From contig NC_052138.2 of the NCBI RefSeq assembly GCF_016086655.4, forward strand, positions 30,825,403 to 30,889,402: a DNA stretch of 64,000 nucleotides, read 5' to 3'. The DNA comes from Lepeophtheirus salmonis. Its lineage: Eukaryota; Arthropoda; Copepoda; Siphonostomatoida; Caligidae. This document shows positions 33,131 to 42,560 of this stretch, piece after piece. How positions within the stretch are numbered: the first letter of the stretch is position 1; every line of letters begins with the position of its first letter. The notes under the pieces were generated by a model. The model was not told the DNA's origin. It did no database searches and saw only the letters and a program-made list of their open reading frames with translations. The translations under genes were made by a program, and so were the position numbers.

Positions 33131-33448
33131 CTATCCCAGCATGTCCTTGGCAAAAATAATCCTTTTTTTCTCATTTGGTATGTCAACAGTAGGCTTCGAA
33201 GCCTGCTGTTGACATACCAAATTAGTCTCTTTAGACAAATGGTTCCCCTTTGTAGTCAGCATAGCTGACAGATAGCTTTCTCGTGGATTGGCGTTTTTTC
33301 CCCAAGAGCCAATGATATGACTTACTAAGGATGTTAAATTTTTTGCTCTGCTGTACCATTTGACCGAATGACAGAAAAAAAAAAATCTAGTAAAAAGCAA
33401 AAAAGAAATCTTCATTGGTGGGGGGGGGGCTACAGTCCTTTCAGCCAC
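33131..33448 (-). CDS. Unrecognised 105-codon frame within miniature element
   Basis: The C-terminal two thirds read with protein-like composition (SHIIGSWGKNANPRESYLSA, NHLSKETNLVCQQQASKPTV), while the N-terminal third comes from the G/C-run end and an A-run of the element. I recognise no domain. Part of the frame is the 48-bp palindrome, which argues against ordinary coding. It may be a captured host-gene fragment or chance. Confidence 0.2.
   Translation of the reverse strand: MAERTVAPPPPMKISFLLFTRFFFFCHSVKWYSRAKNLTSLVSHIIGSWGKNANPRESYLSAMLTTKGNHLSKETNLVCQQQASKPTVDIPNEKKRIIFAKDMLG
33174..33221. repeat. 48-bp palindrome, one mismatch
   Basis: Left half 33174-33197 and right half 33198-33221 are reverse complements at 23 of 24 positions, with no spacer, centred on TTCGAA. 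The single mismatch (T against G) would be a wobble pair in RNA. Confidence 0.92.
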
Positions 33449-33464
33449 CCCCTGCAGACGCTCC

Positions 33465-34214
33465 TCTATTTAATATTCATAAAGAAATATATATTATTTA
33501 GTATCTTTTTTAAAAATTTATAACTCAAATTCTATATTTTTAACTGTTGTAACGTTATGTTGTGTTTAAATTGGGCGAATCAAAGTCGACACATTCTATT
33601 TTACTTGTATGTATGTTATGTTTCATGTAAAGATTCCCTTTATTTAAGCTGCAAAAACATTTGTATAATTGCTTACCTTTTATTATATTGATTGAATTGA
33701 TTATAAGGGTACCTACAATATTTTAGATCTTTATTGATAAAATGTCTCAAAATGTAATATTCATTTATATATTAAGGCGCTATTGAAAACAAAAATCACT
33801 TTTAAGTTTAATATTTATTATGTCTGAGTCTGTTTTTAGTGCCCATAAATCAAATCCATTATTTTACGTGGGAGGTTCCTTAATGTGCTATTTTGCAATT
33901 GCATTTACTTGCAAATATCATGTGATGAAATGAAGGGGAGGCACTAAATTAGTTTCTAAACTCTGACAAACATCAAAATTAAAAAGGTAATAGAATTTGT
34001 GAAAAATTTACTGACCTTAAATTAGGTAAATTATTTTCCAGATTTGAATTATTCAAACAAGAATTCTCCAATCAATATTAATAAAGCATATTTGCTTTAT
34101 TAATACATAAGATAGTACTTCACCAAATTTCTTAGTGTTATTCTTCATTTTACAATAGCACACTCACACGTAGCTACTCAATACTGGGATGTTTTCTCCT
34201 CAATAATGAAAGAA
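33465..34214. other. AT-rich non-coding stretch
   Basis: No supported feature. Confidence 0.4.
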
Positions 34215-34216
34215 TA

Positions 34217-35098
34217 CGGGTTAGTCTGTTTCAATCTGAACACTTACTAAATTAATAATTAATAAAAGTTGAGTGATTGAATTTAATTTATATTTCGAAA
34301 TATGAAAGCATAAACAATTAAACACAAAACAAAAAAAACTAAACAAATCTGAGCTCTCTAACTAACATACAAGTCGAGAAAATGACATTTGAATGTGACC
34401 CACGAATTTCCATTCCTGCACTCCAAGCAGTTGGCCGTCTTTGGACCACCGTCTAAACAGTCAGCAAGCCGGAAACTTTGGAGAGGAAGAAGGGCTCTGT
34501 TAAAAAGGCCAAACTGGACACGGATAAGTTAAAGAAAACAGTCCAGGCCAATCCCCTCAAGTCCAAGAAGGCCCCAGCAAGGGATCTCGGGGTTTCACAA
34601 CAGACTGTAAAGAGAGCTATCAAACAAGTCTGTGGGCCTTCTGAGGGTGGATATGCCACTTTTGACACCAGCAACGGAAGAAACCCATCTCCTCCATCGC
34701 AGGACTCTTTTGTGTGAGTTTTAAATGAGTTTTTGAATACTTTTTGACACATTTGGCCCCCTACAGCTCTGGTACAAACGCCATCGGCAACACCTTTTTA
34801 GTACATGTCGAGGGAAGGCCGGCACTGTCCGTCATCCAAATACCAAGGTCCTCAAAGCCACTTTTAGTCAGAACTAGGACGCCATCACAGAGGACTACAT
34901 CCACAGGTAGTGCCAGGACTTCCTCAGCCGTCTGGAAGCCATCATTGCCGCTAAGGGTACTACATTATTGATTAAGAGAGGTCAGACACACATCTATTTA
35001 TTGTAATTTTAATTTTGTTAAAATTGTATAGTTAATTAATAAATTAATCTTATAGAAGTTTAAAATTTAAAGTCTTCAGATTTAAATGGACAACTCAG
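34217..35098 (+). mobile_element. Tc1-like deletion derivative with 29-bp TIRs
   Basis: Left TIR starts cgggttagtctgtttcaatc; right TIR read inward starts ctgagttgtccatttaaatc; 21 of 29 positions agree, ending in tctgaa(c/g)actt. TA precedes (34215-34216) and follows (35099-35100). Length 882 bp, enclosing a gene with a deleted catalytic core. Confidence 0.78.
34382..34968 (+). pseudogene. Tc1-like transposase, HTH and C-terminus only
   Basis: From ATG 34382 the chain passes one stop (after LWTTV) and continues TVSKPETLERKKGSVKKAKL, DTDKLKKTVQANPLKSKKAP, ARDLGVSQQTVKRAIKQV: a basic linker plus second helix-turn-helix, open for about 60 codons. The catalytic core is missing. It resumes with the decayed third block (HLAPYSSGTNAIG where WPP.SPD.NP.D is expected) and then, in another frame, CRGKAGTVRHPNTKVLKATF, ITEDYIHR and CQDFLSRLEAIIAAKG. 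That is the usual C-terminus. GC content is well above the flanks. No catalysis is possible. Confidence 0.82.
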
Positions 35099-35100
35099 TA

Positions 35101-36335
35101 AAATTAACTTCTCGAGAAAATCAAATTTAAATTGTCGTGATGTGCAAAGGAGCACTAAGTCTTTAGAGCACTACCTTGGCGAGCTTTAACAACACACACA
35201 GACGTTGTTTAATCTCATCTAAAGTTACATTCCTTATTTTATAAAATGTACTTCTTTTCTTTTTTCAATGTGAACTAGAGCCACCCATGCTCCTTGTTAA
35301 AAATGAGTCCTAAACTCATTTTTACAGTATAGCGTTGTACATGAATTAAGAGTAATTATCTAGCCAAGAAGTTACTTGCAGTCCAAAACTGACTTGGAGC
35401 TTGTTTCTTGAAAATAAGTGCATATTCATTTCATAGCAATTTTTATCAAATATTTGTTTTTTTATACATTTTCTTTAGAACCGGGTAGACAGGGATAATT
35501 GAACTTTGGACTCGGGTGAAACTGAGTATTTTAATACCTGCGAGTAATTTGTAACTAAATATACTGATAACCATAATTACAAAGAATCTTTCGGAAGTGC
35601 AGAGTAATGAACTTATGGAACTAATTAATGTATCTAATTTCCTCATAATTGATATGAATGATCCATAAAACATGTCCTGACGGTATGTAAAAATAAAAGA
35701 AACAGAAAATTAAAGTGGTCCCCCTGACAATTTTAATAATGTTTAGAAGTCATGATGATCAATTAAATTAGCTGCGAGTAGCCATGAAATTAAGGGAATA
35801 AACACAAACCCCAATTCCGTATTTATCAATGACATATAGTCAAAAATTACTCAAATGTCGATACTCAAATTTTACTCTGATTCCAACAAACACGTACTCG
35901 TCTAACTCCAATTCAACCTTCTTTGTTACTCTTTACTTTTGAAGAACTCGCAAACTAGTTATGCCTTTATAGATAGATGTCCCTCTCTCCAGAGTTAAAT
36001 AATAACGAAAACAGCCTTGGAAAATAAAAAATTAAGTTCCGATTACCAGCAAAAAAAACAAAAAAAAAAGCGCTTCTGTTTTCCAGGACATGTTTTGTAC
36101 ATCTCTAGGGATAGGATCCTAGAACAGGAAGTGCAGGAAACTAAAGATTGCTTGTTTCATGTATGATGTTAAGTATTGACTCAACACTTGTGTACGAAAG
36201 ATCTTACACATAAATTCTCGAAAGTATCCGCCAATAGGGATCAGTATATATCAAATACTTTCGAAGTAAAAACGGGTATCCGCCAATAAATATGTGGTAT
36301 TTAATGAAAACCTTGATAAATAAGGGGATGTGTAG
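35101..36335. other. Non-coding stretch with a small repeat cluster
   Basis: No gene recognised. At 36217-36292 the word 'gtatccgccaata' occurs twice about 57 bp apart, and cgaaagtat/atactttcg form an inverted pair between them. Confidence 0.4.
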
Positions 36336-36344
36336 GTAAATTGG

Positions 36345-37160
36345 GACATTTTTGAATCGGCCATAACTCCTGAAATTTTAATTTTTACAAATTTTTTTTT
36401 TTTTACAACAGTTGTTCATCCATCGATGGAGAAGAGGATTCTTTGATGTTCTGCCGTTGGCGGCAATGATCTTGTCGAGGCAGATCTGGAAGGAGTAATA
36501 GACTGAGACGACGTGTGCGGGATTTACCTTGGCCCAGAACTTCACGATCAGTTTCTTCAGGTGGGCCAAACTGTTACGGGGCCATTATAAGACTTACCTC
36601 TCTAACTCCCCCTGAGGAAGAAGTCTATAGGGTTCAAATCGGGAGAGTGAGAGGGCCAAGTCTGCGGGCACCAGAAGAAGTTTTTTCTTCTTGAGCAAGT
36701 TGAGGGTCTTCTTGGCCTTGTGAGTTGGGGCGGAGTTCTGCTAGAAGGTGAACCTATTGCCCCAACGTTAGCTTTTATCCACATGATGACTTTGTTCTTC
36801 AGCACCTCGCAGTACTTGTCAGAGACAACCCATTATTTTTGGTTGAAGAAGATCGGCAGCATCATTGTTCCGTTGGACCCGATGACCCCCAACATCATGA
36901 CCGAGATCGAAAACTTGGTTATGTAGAAGCACTCGTTTTGGCTGTTGTATACAATGTTTATGGTCCACTTCTTTTCGTCGCTAAAGAAATTTACAGAACA
37001 ATACTTATTCTCGAGGAAGCTTTTAGGAGATCAACTTCAGGATAGTCTTTACCTTCCTCTGGATTGTCCCCGTGCTGACTCCGATGTTGTTGTTTTTTGC
37101 AAATTTGCTTCAATTGATCGTTTGAGGCCCACCAGAAACGTGGGATTCCTATACGTGTAG
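36345..37160 (-). pseudogene. Mariner-like transposase, most domains present but broken
   Basis: Minus strand, starting near 37140 with NPTFLVGLKRSIEANLQKTT (linker before the second helix-turn-helix), then after stops FFSDEKKWTINIVYNSQNEC (first catalytic Asp in SDEK), VMMLGVIGSNGTMMLPIFFN, WVVSDKYCEVLKNKVIMWIK. In the second catalytic block QQDSAP is replaced by stop-QNSAP, so the Asp is lost. A shifted frame gives FFWCPQTWPSHSPDLNPIDF (third Asp present), and another gives MAHLKKLIVKFWAKVNPAHV to ICLDKIIAANG, the C-terminus. At least three frame changes. The left flank opens with tgtaggtaaattgggacatt, a plausible TIR; the right end is cut by an AT-rich miniature element. Confidence 0.85.
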
Positions 37161-37164
37161 ATTA

Positions 37165-37445
37165 AATTTTTTGAATTTTTTTGAAAAAATTTTCCAAAAT
37201 TGAAATTGTTTAATATTTGAAAAATTATAATTCAAATTTAAAAAAAAAATCAATTTGATAATTAAATTTATTTTCAAAAATCTACAATAATTCACAAAAT
37301 TTTTTTAATTTTTTGAAAATCTAAAGTTACTTTTCTCAAAAATTCATTTCGTGAGAAATGTTTCCAAAATCCACAACTGTTAAAAAGAAAAATTTGGAAA
37401 AAAGTTTCAAATATTAAATTTTTTGCAAAAAAATTCAAAAAGCAA
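37165..37445. mobile_element. AT-rich miniature element, partial
   Basis: A/T-run alternations with 'aaaatccacaactgttaaa' type words as in the rest of the family; GC-rich ends missing. It abuts and truncates the transposase at 37160. Confidence 0.5.
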
Positions 37446-37449
37446 AGTA

Positions 37450-37970
37450 ATAAATAAGAGTCGGAAACGCAAATGAGACATTATTTTCTCGATTACGATT
37501 CCAGAACAAACACCCAAGGATCCGATTCTGTTTCTGAGTAATCGTCCCATCACTAACCTATACCTATTTGTTTTAATGATGAATTAAATTTAGAGTAACT
37601 TTTAACTGCCGTATATGAGTATATTATTTATTTAAATTGCATACTTTTAAGAACATAAAAGTGTATAAAGCTTTGCTCCTTCTTAAAACTTTATTATTTT
37701 TATTTGTTTAACGAGCTGAATACTCAAATGTAAAGTGAAAATGATACATTTTTTCCCCTTCATTTTATGGCCTACAAACTCCGTATAGTAATAATAACTT
37801 AAGCAAAATGTTATTAAAAAGTAATTAAAATAAACCCAAAAAACTCAAGACCCTTACTCAAAGGGGTTATGCACAAATAATGTACGTAGGGGAGGGAGTT
37901 TGAGATTGAAAACACCATTTTTTATACGTTTTTTTAAAACTATTTTATCCATTTTGTACTTGTAAATATA
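37450..37970. other. AT-rich non-coding stretch
   Basis: Nothing recognised. Confidence 0.4.
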
Positions 37971-37978
37971 AGTTGGAA

Positions 37979-38728
37979 CATTGGCTCTCAAATGGGGGTA
38001 CGTGTACCCCTTGGGGTACTTGGAGGCATTCCAAGGGTTACTTGTGTTGTTTAAAGAATATTTTGCAAGTGGTAAATAACTCAGGGGTGGCCACAGAAGG
38101 TGGGCTGTAGGCCCGAAATTAAATAATTTTTCTTTTTCCTAGAAAATTAAATGTTTGTTTACAAAAATTTCATAATTGAAATTAATTTAATTTTCTGTAA
38201 ATAGCGTTGGTTTTTTAAAGTTCTTTCAAAAAAATTAAATGTTTAAAATTTTTTTGAACAGCTGTAGATTTTGATTTTTTCCGAAAAAAAACTTATTTTT
38301 TTGAAAATAAATACAGATTTTTGATTTAAAAAAAAAAAGTTTAATTTGTTTAACAATAGCTAACGATTGTTGAATTCTTTTTACTAGAAAATTAAATGTT
38401 TGAATATTGTTTACAAAAAATTTCACAATTGAAATTAAATTAAATTTTCTGTGAATAGCGATGGTTTTTTTAATTTTTTTCCAACAAATTAAATGTTTGA
38501 AATTTTTTTAACAGCTGGTGATTTTGATTTTTTCCCAAAAAAAACTTATTTTTTGAAAATAAACACAGATTTTTGATTTTTTTTTTTCAAAAAGTTTAAT
38601 TTGTTTAACAATAGCTAACAATTGTTGAAACTTTTTCCAAAAAGTTGATTTTTTGATAATTTAATATTTGAATTTGCTAACAAAATTTTACAAGTGGTAC
38701 ATTTCTTTAAATAGGTTGATAATCCTTG
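37979..38728. mobile_element. hAT-type non-autonomous element with 8-bp duplications
   Basis: Flanked by AGTTGGAA (37971-37978) and AGTTAGAA (38729-38736), 7 of 8 identical, the duplication length of hAT elements. Left end CATTGGCTCTCAAATGGGGG, right end read inward CAAGGATTATCAACCTATTT; both follow the hAT pattern CA..G..T.TCAA. The interior is mostly taken up by a nested AT-rich element (38085-38690). Confidence 0.75.
38085..38690. mobile_element. AT-rich miniature element nested in hAT, with 245-bp tandem duplication
   Basis: Left end 'caggggtggccacagaaggt' + gggctgtaggccc, a variant of the family's GC-rich terminus. The core contains two successive copies of a ~245-bp unit (38140-38384 and 38385-38630), each opening tagaaaattaaatgttt and closing 'taacaatagctaac.attgt'. 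Right GC-rich end not seen. The 63-codon minus frame at 38235 is low-complexity. Confidence 0.68.
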
Positions 38729-38736
38729 AGTTAGAA

Positions 38737-39065
38737 TAATGAAAAATACTTTTATGAGTATCCTTATAATTTTAAAATAATCTTAACAACATCAATTTGA
38801 GGTTTCGACGAGATGTAGTTTGCTGTTCTTATAATAAAAGTATTAAATTAAGGTTATAAAGGTAATCAAGTCATTATTAAAAAAAAAATGTTTATCAAAA
38901 TATATCTTAAAATCTAACTTTCTGGGCAAAATTAGCTTCCCCCTCTCTCCCAAATAGACATTTCTCTGTAATGATGAAAATCTTAAGAATAACTTTTAAA
39001 GAGTAAATTCCAGGGCTCCTTAGGCGTCCAAGTGGAAAAAATATTATTATAGCCAATTTCTTCAG
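38737..39065. other. AT-rich non-coding stretch
   Basis: Nothing recognised. Confidence 0.4.
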
Positions 39066-39070
39066 ACAAC

Positions 39071-39275
39071 ACTTCTTTGAGCATCAAGGACCCTTGTAAT
39101 ATCCCATAATACACTCCGGCTCATTGGATTCACTTGTTCAGCCAGGTGGCTGGGTTGTAATTGAGGATATTACAATTGGTCCTTAATGCTCCAAGGAAGT
39201 GGTAGTAGATGAATTTGATCTAACTTGCGGCACAGCAGTTCAACTTCAAAATTTGTGGACCGGGGTGTATTATGG
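39071..39275. repeat. Interleaved pair of inverted repeats
   Basis: Arm A 39071-39104 ('acttctttgagcatcaagga' + 'cccttgtaatatcc') is inverted at A' 39165-39200. Arm B 39104-39119 (ccataatacactccgg) is inverted at B' 39260-39275 with one mismatch. The order is A-B-A'-B', so the pairs cross rather than nest. Confidence 0.8.
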
Positions 39276-39407
39276 AATATTAAATAGGGTGTTTAATGGC
39301 AAGTTTCTTCATCATTCAATAGTTTTACCGTCTGAGTATGTTGTAAATTGTAATGGAATTACACAGAATAATATAGTTTTGTAATTAAATTACTAAAAAT
39401 CATAAAA

Positions 39408-39464
39408 TCATATGATGTTGCTTCACGATGATATGCTTAGAATGATGTTGCTTCACGATGAAAT
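39408..39464. repeat. Direct duplication of an 18-bp word
   Basis: 'atgatgttgcttcacgatga' occurs at about 39411 and again at about 39443, 32 bp apart. Confidence 0.8.
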
Positions 39465-39469
39465 TCAGC

Positions 39470-40345
39470 AATTTTGTCTCACACTGATAATCTACACCAT
39501 GATTTTATTACGCAATGAGTTTACCCCAACGATTTAGTCGACAACTTATTTACCAGAATCATTTTACGGTTAACCCTTGTACGGATATTGTTTCGTGTTC
39601 CCTCAAAATGGAGAATTGGTAGACAATTTACACCTCCCACTCCTGCCCTCCCGTGTAATACACTTATACTTATGCCTCCATATATTACCAATACAACAAA
39701 TAACAAGGTTATACCTTCAATTTGAATTGGTTTCATGTGTTTATTACGTAATAAGATTTATCTTTTATGCACTTTGTTTCGTAGGCCACGAGTTCAACAA
39801 TTTATTTGGTAGTCGTTCAAAGACACAAATTTAAAAAGAATATTTGACATTTTGATCTATTGAGGTCTAATATTTTTTTGAGCAGGTATCTCAAGCCCGT
39901 TTTTTGGTTAGAAGCAACAAATTATTTGGTACATTTGCTTTTATCTATTATATTCACATATGCGGGATAAGGGAAATGTTATGTTACATTTAAAAAAACT
40001 TAATTTAATTTATTTACTTATCATTTCAATGTAATAGTGTACTTTTATTCTTACATGTTATTATCATTAAGGTATGATTCCGATGACGTCGTATTATGAA
40101 AGATACAATCAAACTTACTAATTTGGAGCCTTTTTCTGTATCTTTTCGATAAAAAAGTTGCTAGAAACAATAAAAGTAATGAAGTGTCCTATATTGGGAA
40201 ATCCTAGATAGTATTAAAATAATTTATGTGTGGGTTTGATGTACGTCCCGCTAAGAAAAACAAAGATAACAACGCATTTATTCCAAAAACAGAAACAAAT
40301 ACAGACTTTGATATAAAATAAAAGTTTTTCAGAATTTCAAGGTAC
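39470..40345. other. AT-rich non-coding stretch
   Basis: No supported feature; opposing frames of 71 and 85 codons at 39521-39834 lack motifs. Confidence 0.4.
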
Positions 40346-40348
40346 GAA

Positions 40349-41617
40349 CAGGGGTCGGAAGCAAAACGTGGAGTGAATGACTGATTTGAGAAAAATGTCC
40401 ATAATTTTGAGACCTTTTTAACAAAACTTTGAGACACGACCTTTTTGAATATGTTCACTCAAATGACCGCCCTCAGCAGCAGTCACAGCCTCCATACGGC
40501 AGCAGAAAGTCTTGCAGGAGTTGATGATGAACTTCTCAGACAAGTTGTTCCACTCCTTACCAACGACAGCCTTCAGGGATACCACGTTCGGATGAGATGT
40601 CCGATTAGTCTACCTCTCTAAAGCACCCCGCAAATCAATGTCCAACGGGTTCATATCCGGTGAAGATGATGGCTATATGTCCTTGGGCCAAAAATCAGCC
40701 ATGTTGTCGGCACAGAGCTTCTGGCATTTGGCCGAAGTGTGTGAGGGTACACCATATTGGATCCACACATAGTGTTCCTCTGGGTAGGTCGCCTTGAGCC
40801 ATGGCAGTATGGTGAACCTCAGCACCTTTTAGTAGGCCTCATGGACGTTTTTCTCCCCAGTTTTAAAAAAGAAGGGAGGCATCTTCTTGCCGTCAGACGC
40901 CACGACCCCCATGACCATAGTTTGGGCTGGATGTTTTGGACAGAGCATCCCCTTGACCTCCTCTGGTGATCCCCCAAGCCAACGGTTGTTCTGACGGTTG
41001 TAGACCTGGTCCACGGTGAAAATCTTCTCGTCAGAGAAATTTTTTACTTGGATCCATTGCCTTGATCCACGCACGAACTTTCTTGCACCTCTGCAGTCTC
41101 CTTTTAGTCTCAGAGTGTCCGTCAACAGGTGTCGTGGGATCTTTGTGTAAGAGGACAACCCCAAGTCCTCTGTCACAGCCCTGCTGATTGTCCCTCACCC
41201 ACGCCAAACTCGTTAAAGAGGCGATTCATAGATTTTGTGGGGTTCTCCTTGATCTTCTTCTTCAGGTCCTCCATAAACTCAGAATCCCTTTTAAAGTTGT
41301 GTCCCCCACTTCCTTCTTTCCTTGAGGGGTATTTTCCATCCTTTTTCATCTTGGTCACCTTGAAAATGAGGCTCCTGGAGCACTTCACAATGTCCATAAT
41401 CTCTACCACCTCAATTTTGGCATCGGGAAGATCTGAGATCCTCTGCCTTTTTGCTTCTTGCTCACTCATTATGAAAGATTTGAGAAATGTTTATTTTTTT
41501 TTACTTATGCAGAAAGGACAGGAGATTCGGAATGTGCAGGAAAAAATCATAAAACCTTTTTATTTTAATTACTTAATAAACATTTATTAACAGTCCACGT
41601 TTTACTTCCGAACCCTG
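40349..41617 (-). mobile_element. Near-complete Tc1-like transposon
   Basis: 1269 bp. Left TIR CAGGGGTCGGAAGCAAAACG, right TIR read inward CAGGGTTCGGAAGTAAAACG, continuing TGGA in both. TA follows on the right (41618-41619); on the left TA lies four bases outside (40343-40344). Length and layout are those of a full-length member with one transposase gene on the minus strand. Confidence 0.9.
40440..41469 (-). pseudogene. Tc1-like transposase, near full length, inactivated
   Basis: Start ATG at 41469: MSEQEAKRQRISDLPDAKIE, a helix-turn-helix around VEIMDIVKCSRSLIFKVTK, then MNRLFNEFGV of the second helical unit. A one-base frameshift near 41185 leads to SRAVTEDLGLSSYTKIPRHL. The first catalytic Asp is present in NFSDEKIFTVDQVYN. 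GSPEEVKGML and PAQTMVMGVVASDGKKMPPF follow. The second block reads VWIQYGVPSHTSAK where QQD.AP.H is usual, so the Asp is replaced by Tyr. The third block, SSSPDMNPLD, is intact, then WNNLSEKFIINSCKTF and the C-terminus at about residue 340. Three in-frame stops (after HEAY, KDI and ALER). It could not transpose unaided, but its TIRs could serve a related enzyme. Confidence 0.92.
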
Positions 41618-41754
41618 TACGCAAAGCTATGTTGAATTTTGATCAGACCAGATTCCTGGGCTCTGGAGGCAAGTTTGATTTGAGCAAATAAGTTGATTTT
41701 TTTTCATTGAACAAGATCTATTCCCCGGGTCTCAAAGTTTTTTTAAAGGTATGA

Positions 41755-42240
41755 GTTATCGATTCGAAAATGCACTAAAAAAAAAAAAATTAAAAATCCA
41801 AAAAACGAATTATTGTACGAACAGAAAAGGGAGAATGTATATTAAATACGAATTAAAAAAGGGCATTAAGAAGAGGATGAGCGAGTTAATCTTAATTTGC
41901 ATCTTCAATCTTCATTATGGTTGAAGAAGGAACATTGCAAGCTAGCAATGACAATGACAATAAATAAATCACAAGGTCAAACATTTGAAAAAAGTTCTTT
42001 ATATTTCACAAAATCAGTATTTTCAAACTGTCAATTATATGTTGCATTTTCAAGAGTGTCAAAAAGGGGTAGAGGTTTGATTATATTTACGTCAAATGGA
42101 CAGAAACAAAAAAAAATATATATACACGGAGGTTTTACAATAGAAATTTACCTATTATATAATTATAGTTTATACTAAATTGTTTTAGTTTAGATTTTTA
42201 AAATTAATAAGTAGAATATAAATAAAATCTTTTTAATTTT
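41755..42240 (+). pseudogene. Helitron helicase C-terminal remnant (copy 2)
   Basis: The better of two copies. Plus strand, open from 41897: KLAMTMTINKSQGQTFEK corresponds to the TINK(S/A)QGQT motif of Helitron PIF1-type helicases, and QLYVAFSRVSKRGRGL to the last motif (LYVALSRV). The stop at 42176 is close to the expected end of the protein. The match to 575-1050 (minus strand) starts at about 41755, before the open frame, and runs past the stop to about 42260. The upstream helicase motifs and the Rep nuclease are missing. A 5'-truncated relic of a rolling-circle transposon; next to it begins a Tc1/mariner fragment. Confidence 0.85.
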
Positions 42241-42262
42241 TCATGGGCTATCTTTAAAAAGG

Positions 42263-42309
42263 TGTATTCGTGCCAGTGTATATAATATATATATACTGGC
42301 GGAATTTTA
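42263..42309. repeat. Inverted repeat around a TA run
   Basis: 'attcgtgccagtgta' and 'tactggcggaatt' face each other across (TA)n, GCCAGT/ACTGGC being perfect. It looks like two transposon ends abutting at a TA-rich target: the Helitron side on the left and the mariner fragment on the right. Confidence 0.6.
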
Positions 42310-42560
42310 AATCTGGAAAAAGTTTTGCCTCAATATCTTGGCAACTCTAAAATTGGTGTTAATTAAGTTGTGTTCATCAGATTTAGCTGACAAAGATGTA
42401 GAAGAAAAGTTACAATATCCTTGAAATGTCCTCTGAATACGAACATCGTGGGGAAATTATTGTAGCCTCTGTGCCGGGCTCATACTCAAGGAGATTATTG
42501 AGCTTACAATGCTGCCCAAATCAACGGTTCAAATATATTTCAAAATCGTAAATGTAACAT
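42300..42560 (+). pseudogene. Tc1/mariner 5' end and N-terminal HTH fragment
   Basis: A terminus-like start 'ctggcggaattttaaatctg' is followed 120 bp on by MSSEYEHRGEIIVA, and after a one-base shift by LCAGLILKEIIELTMLPKST and VQIYFKIVN. This is a typical N-terminal helix-turn-helix with the (I/L)x(K/R)..(I)...LPKSTV(Q/Y) recognition helix. The remainder of the transposase is absent; sequence after about 42560 is not recognisable. Confidence 0.7.

Larger units (their letters stand above)
32757..33464. mobile_element. AT-rich miniature element, longest copy
   Basis: Starts in a TA/T run followed by a G-run (about 32777-32786), then at least six tandem ~31-34 bp units containing 'aaaaatccacagtcattcag'. 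After a unique segment it closes with a G-run, 'ctacagtcctttcagccac' and cctgcagacgctcct (33450-33464). The unit array accounts for the 75-codon frame at 32795. The unique segment holds a 48-bp palindrome. Confidence 0.65.

Noticed and set aside
34744..34971. 75-codon Ser/Thr/Arg-rich frame as a protein
   Set aside because: It is the wrong frame of the transposase C-terminus; the adjacent frame gives the family sequence.
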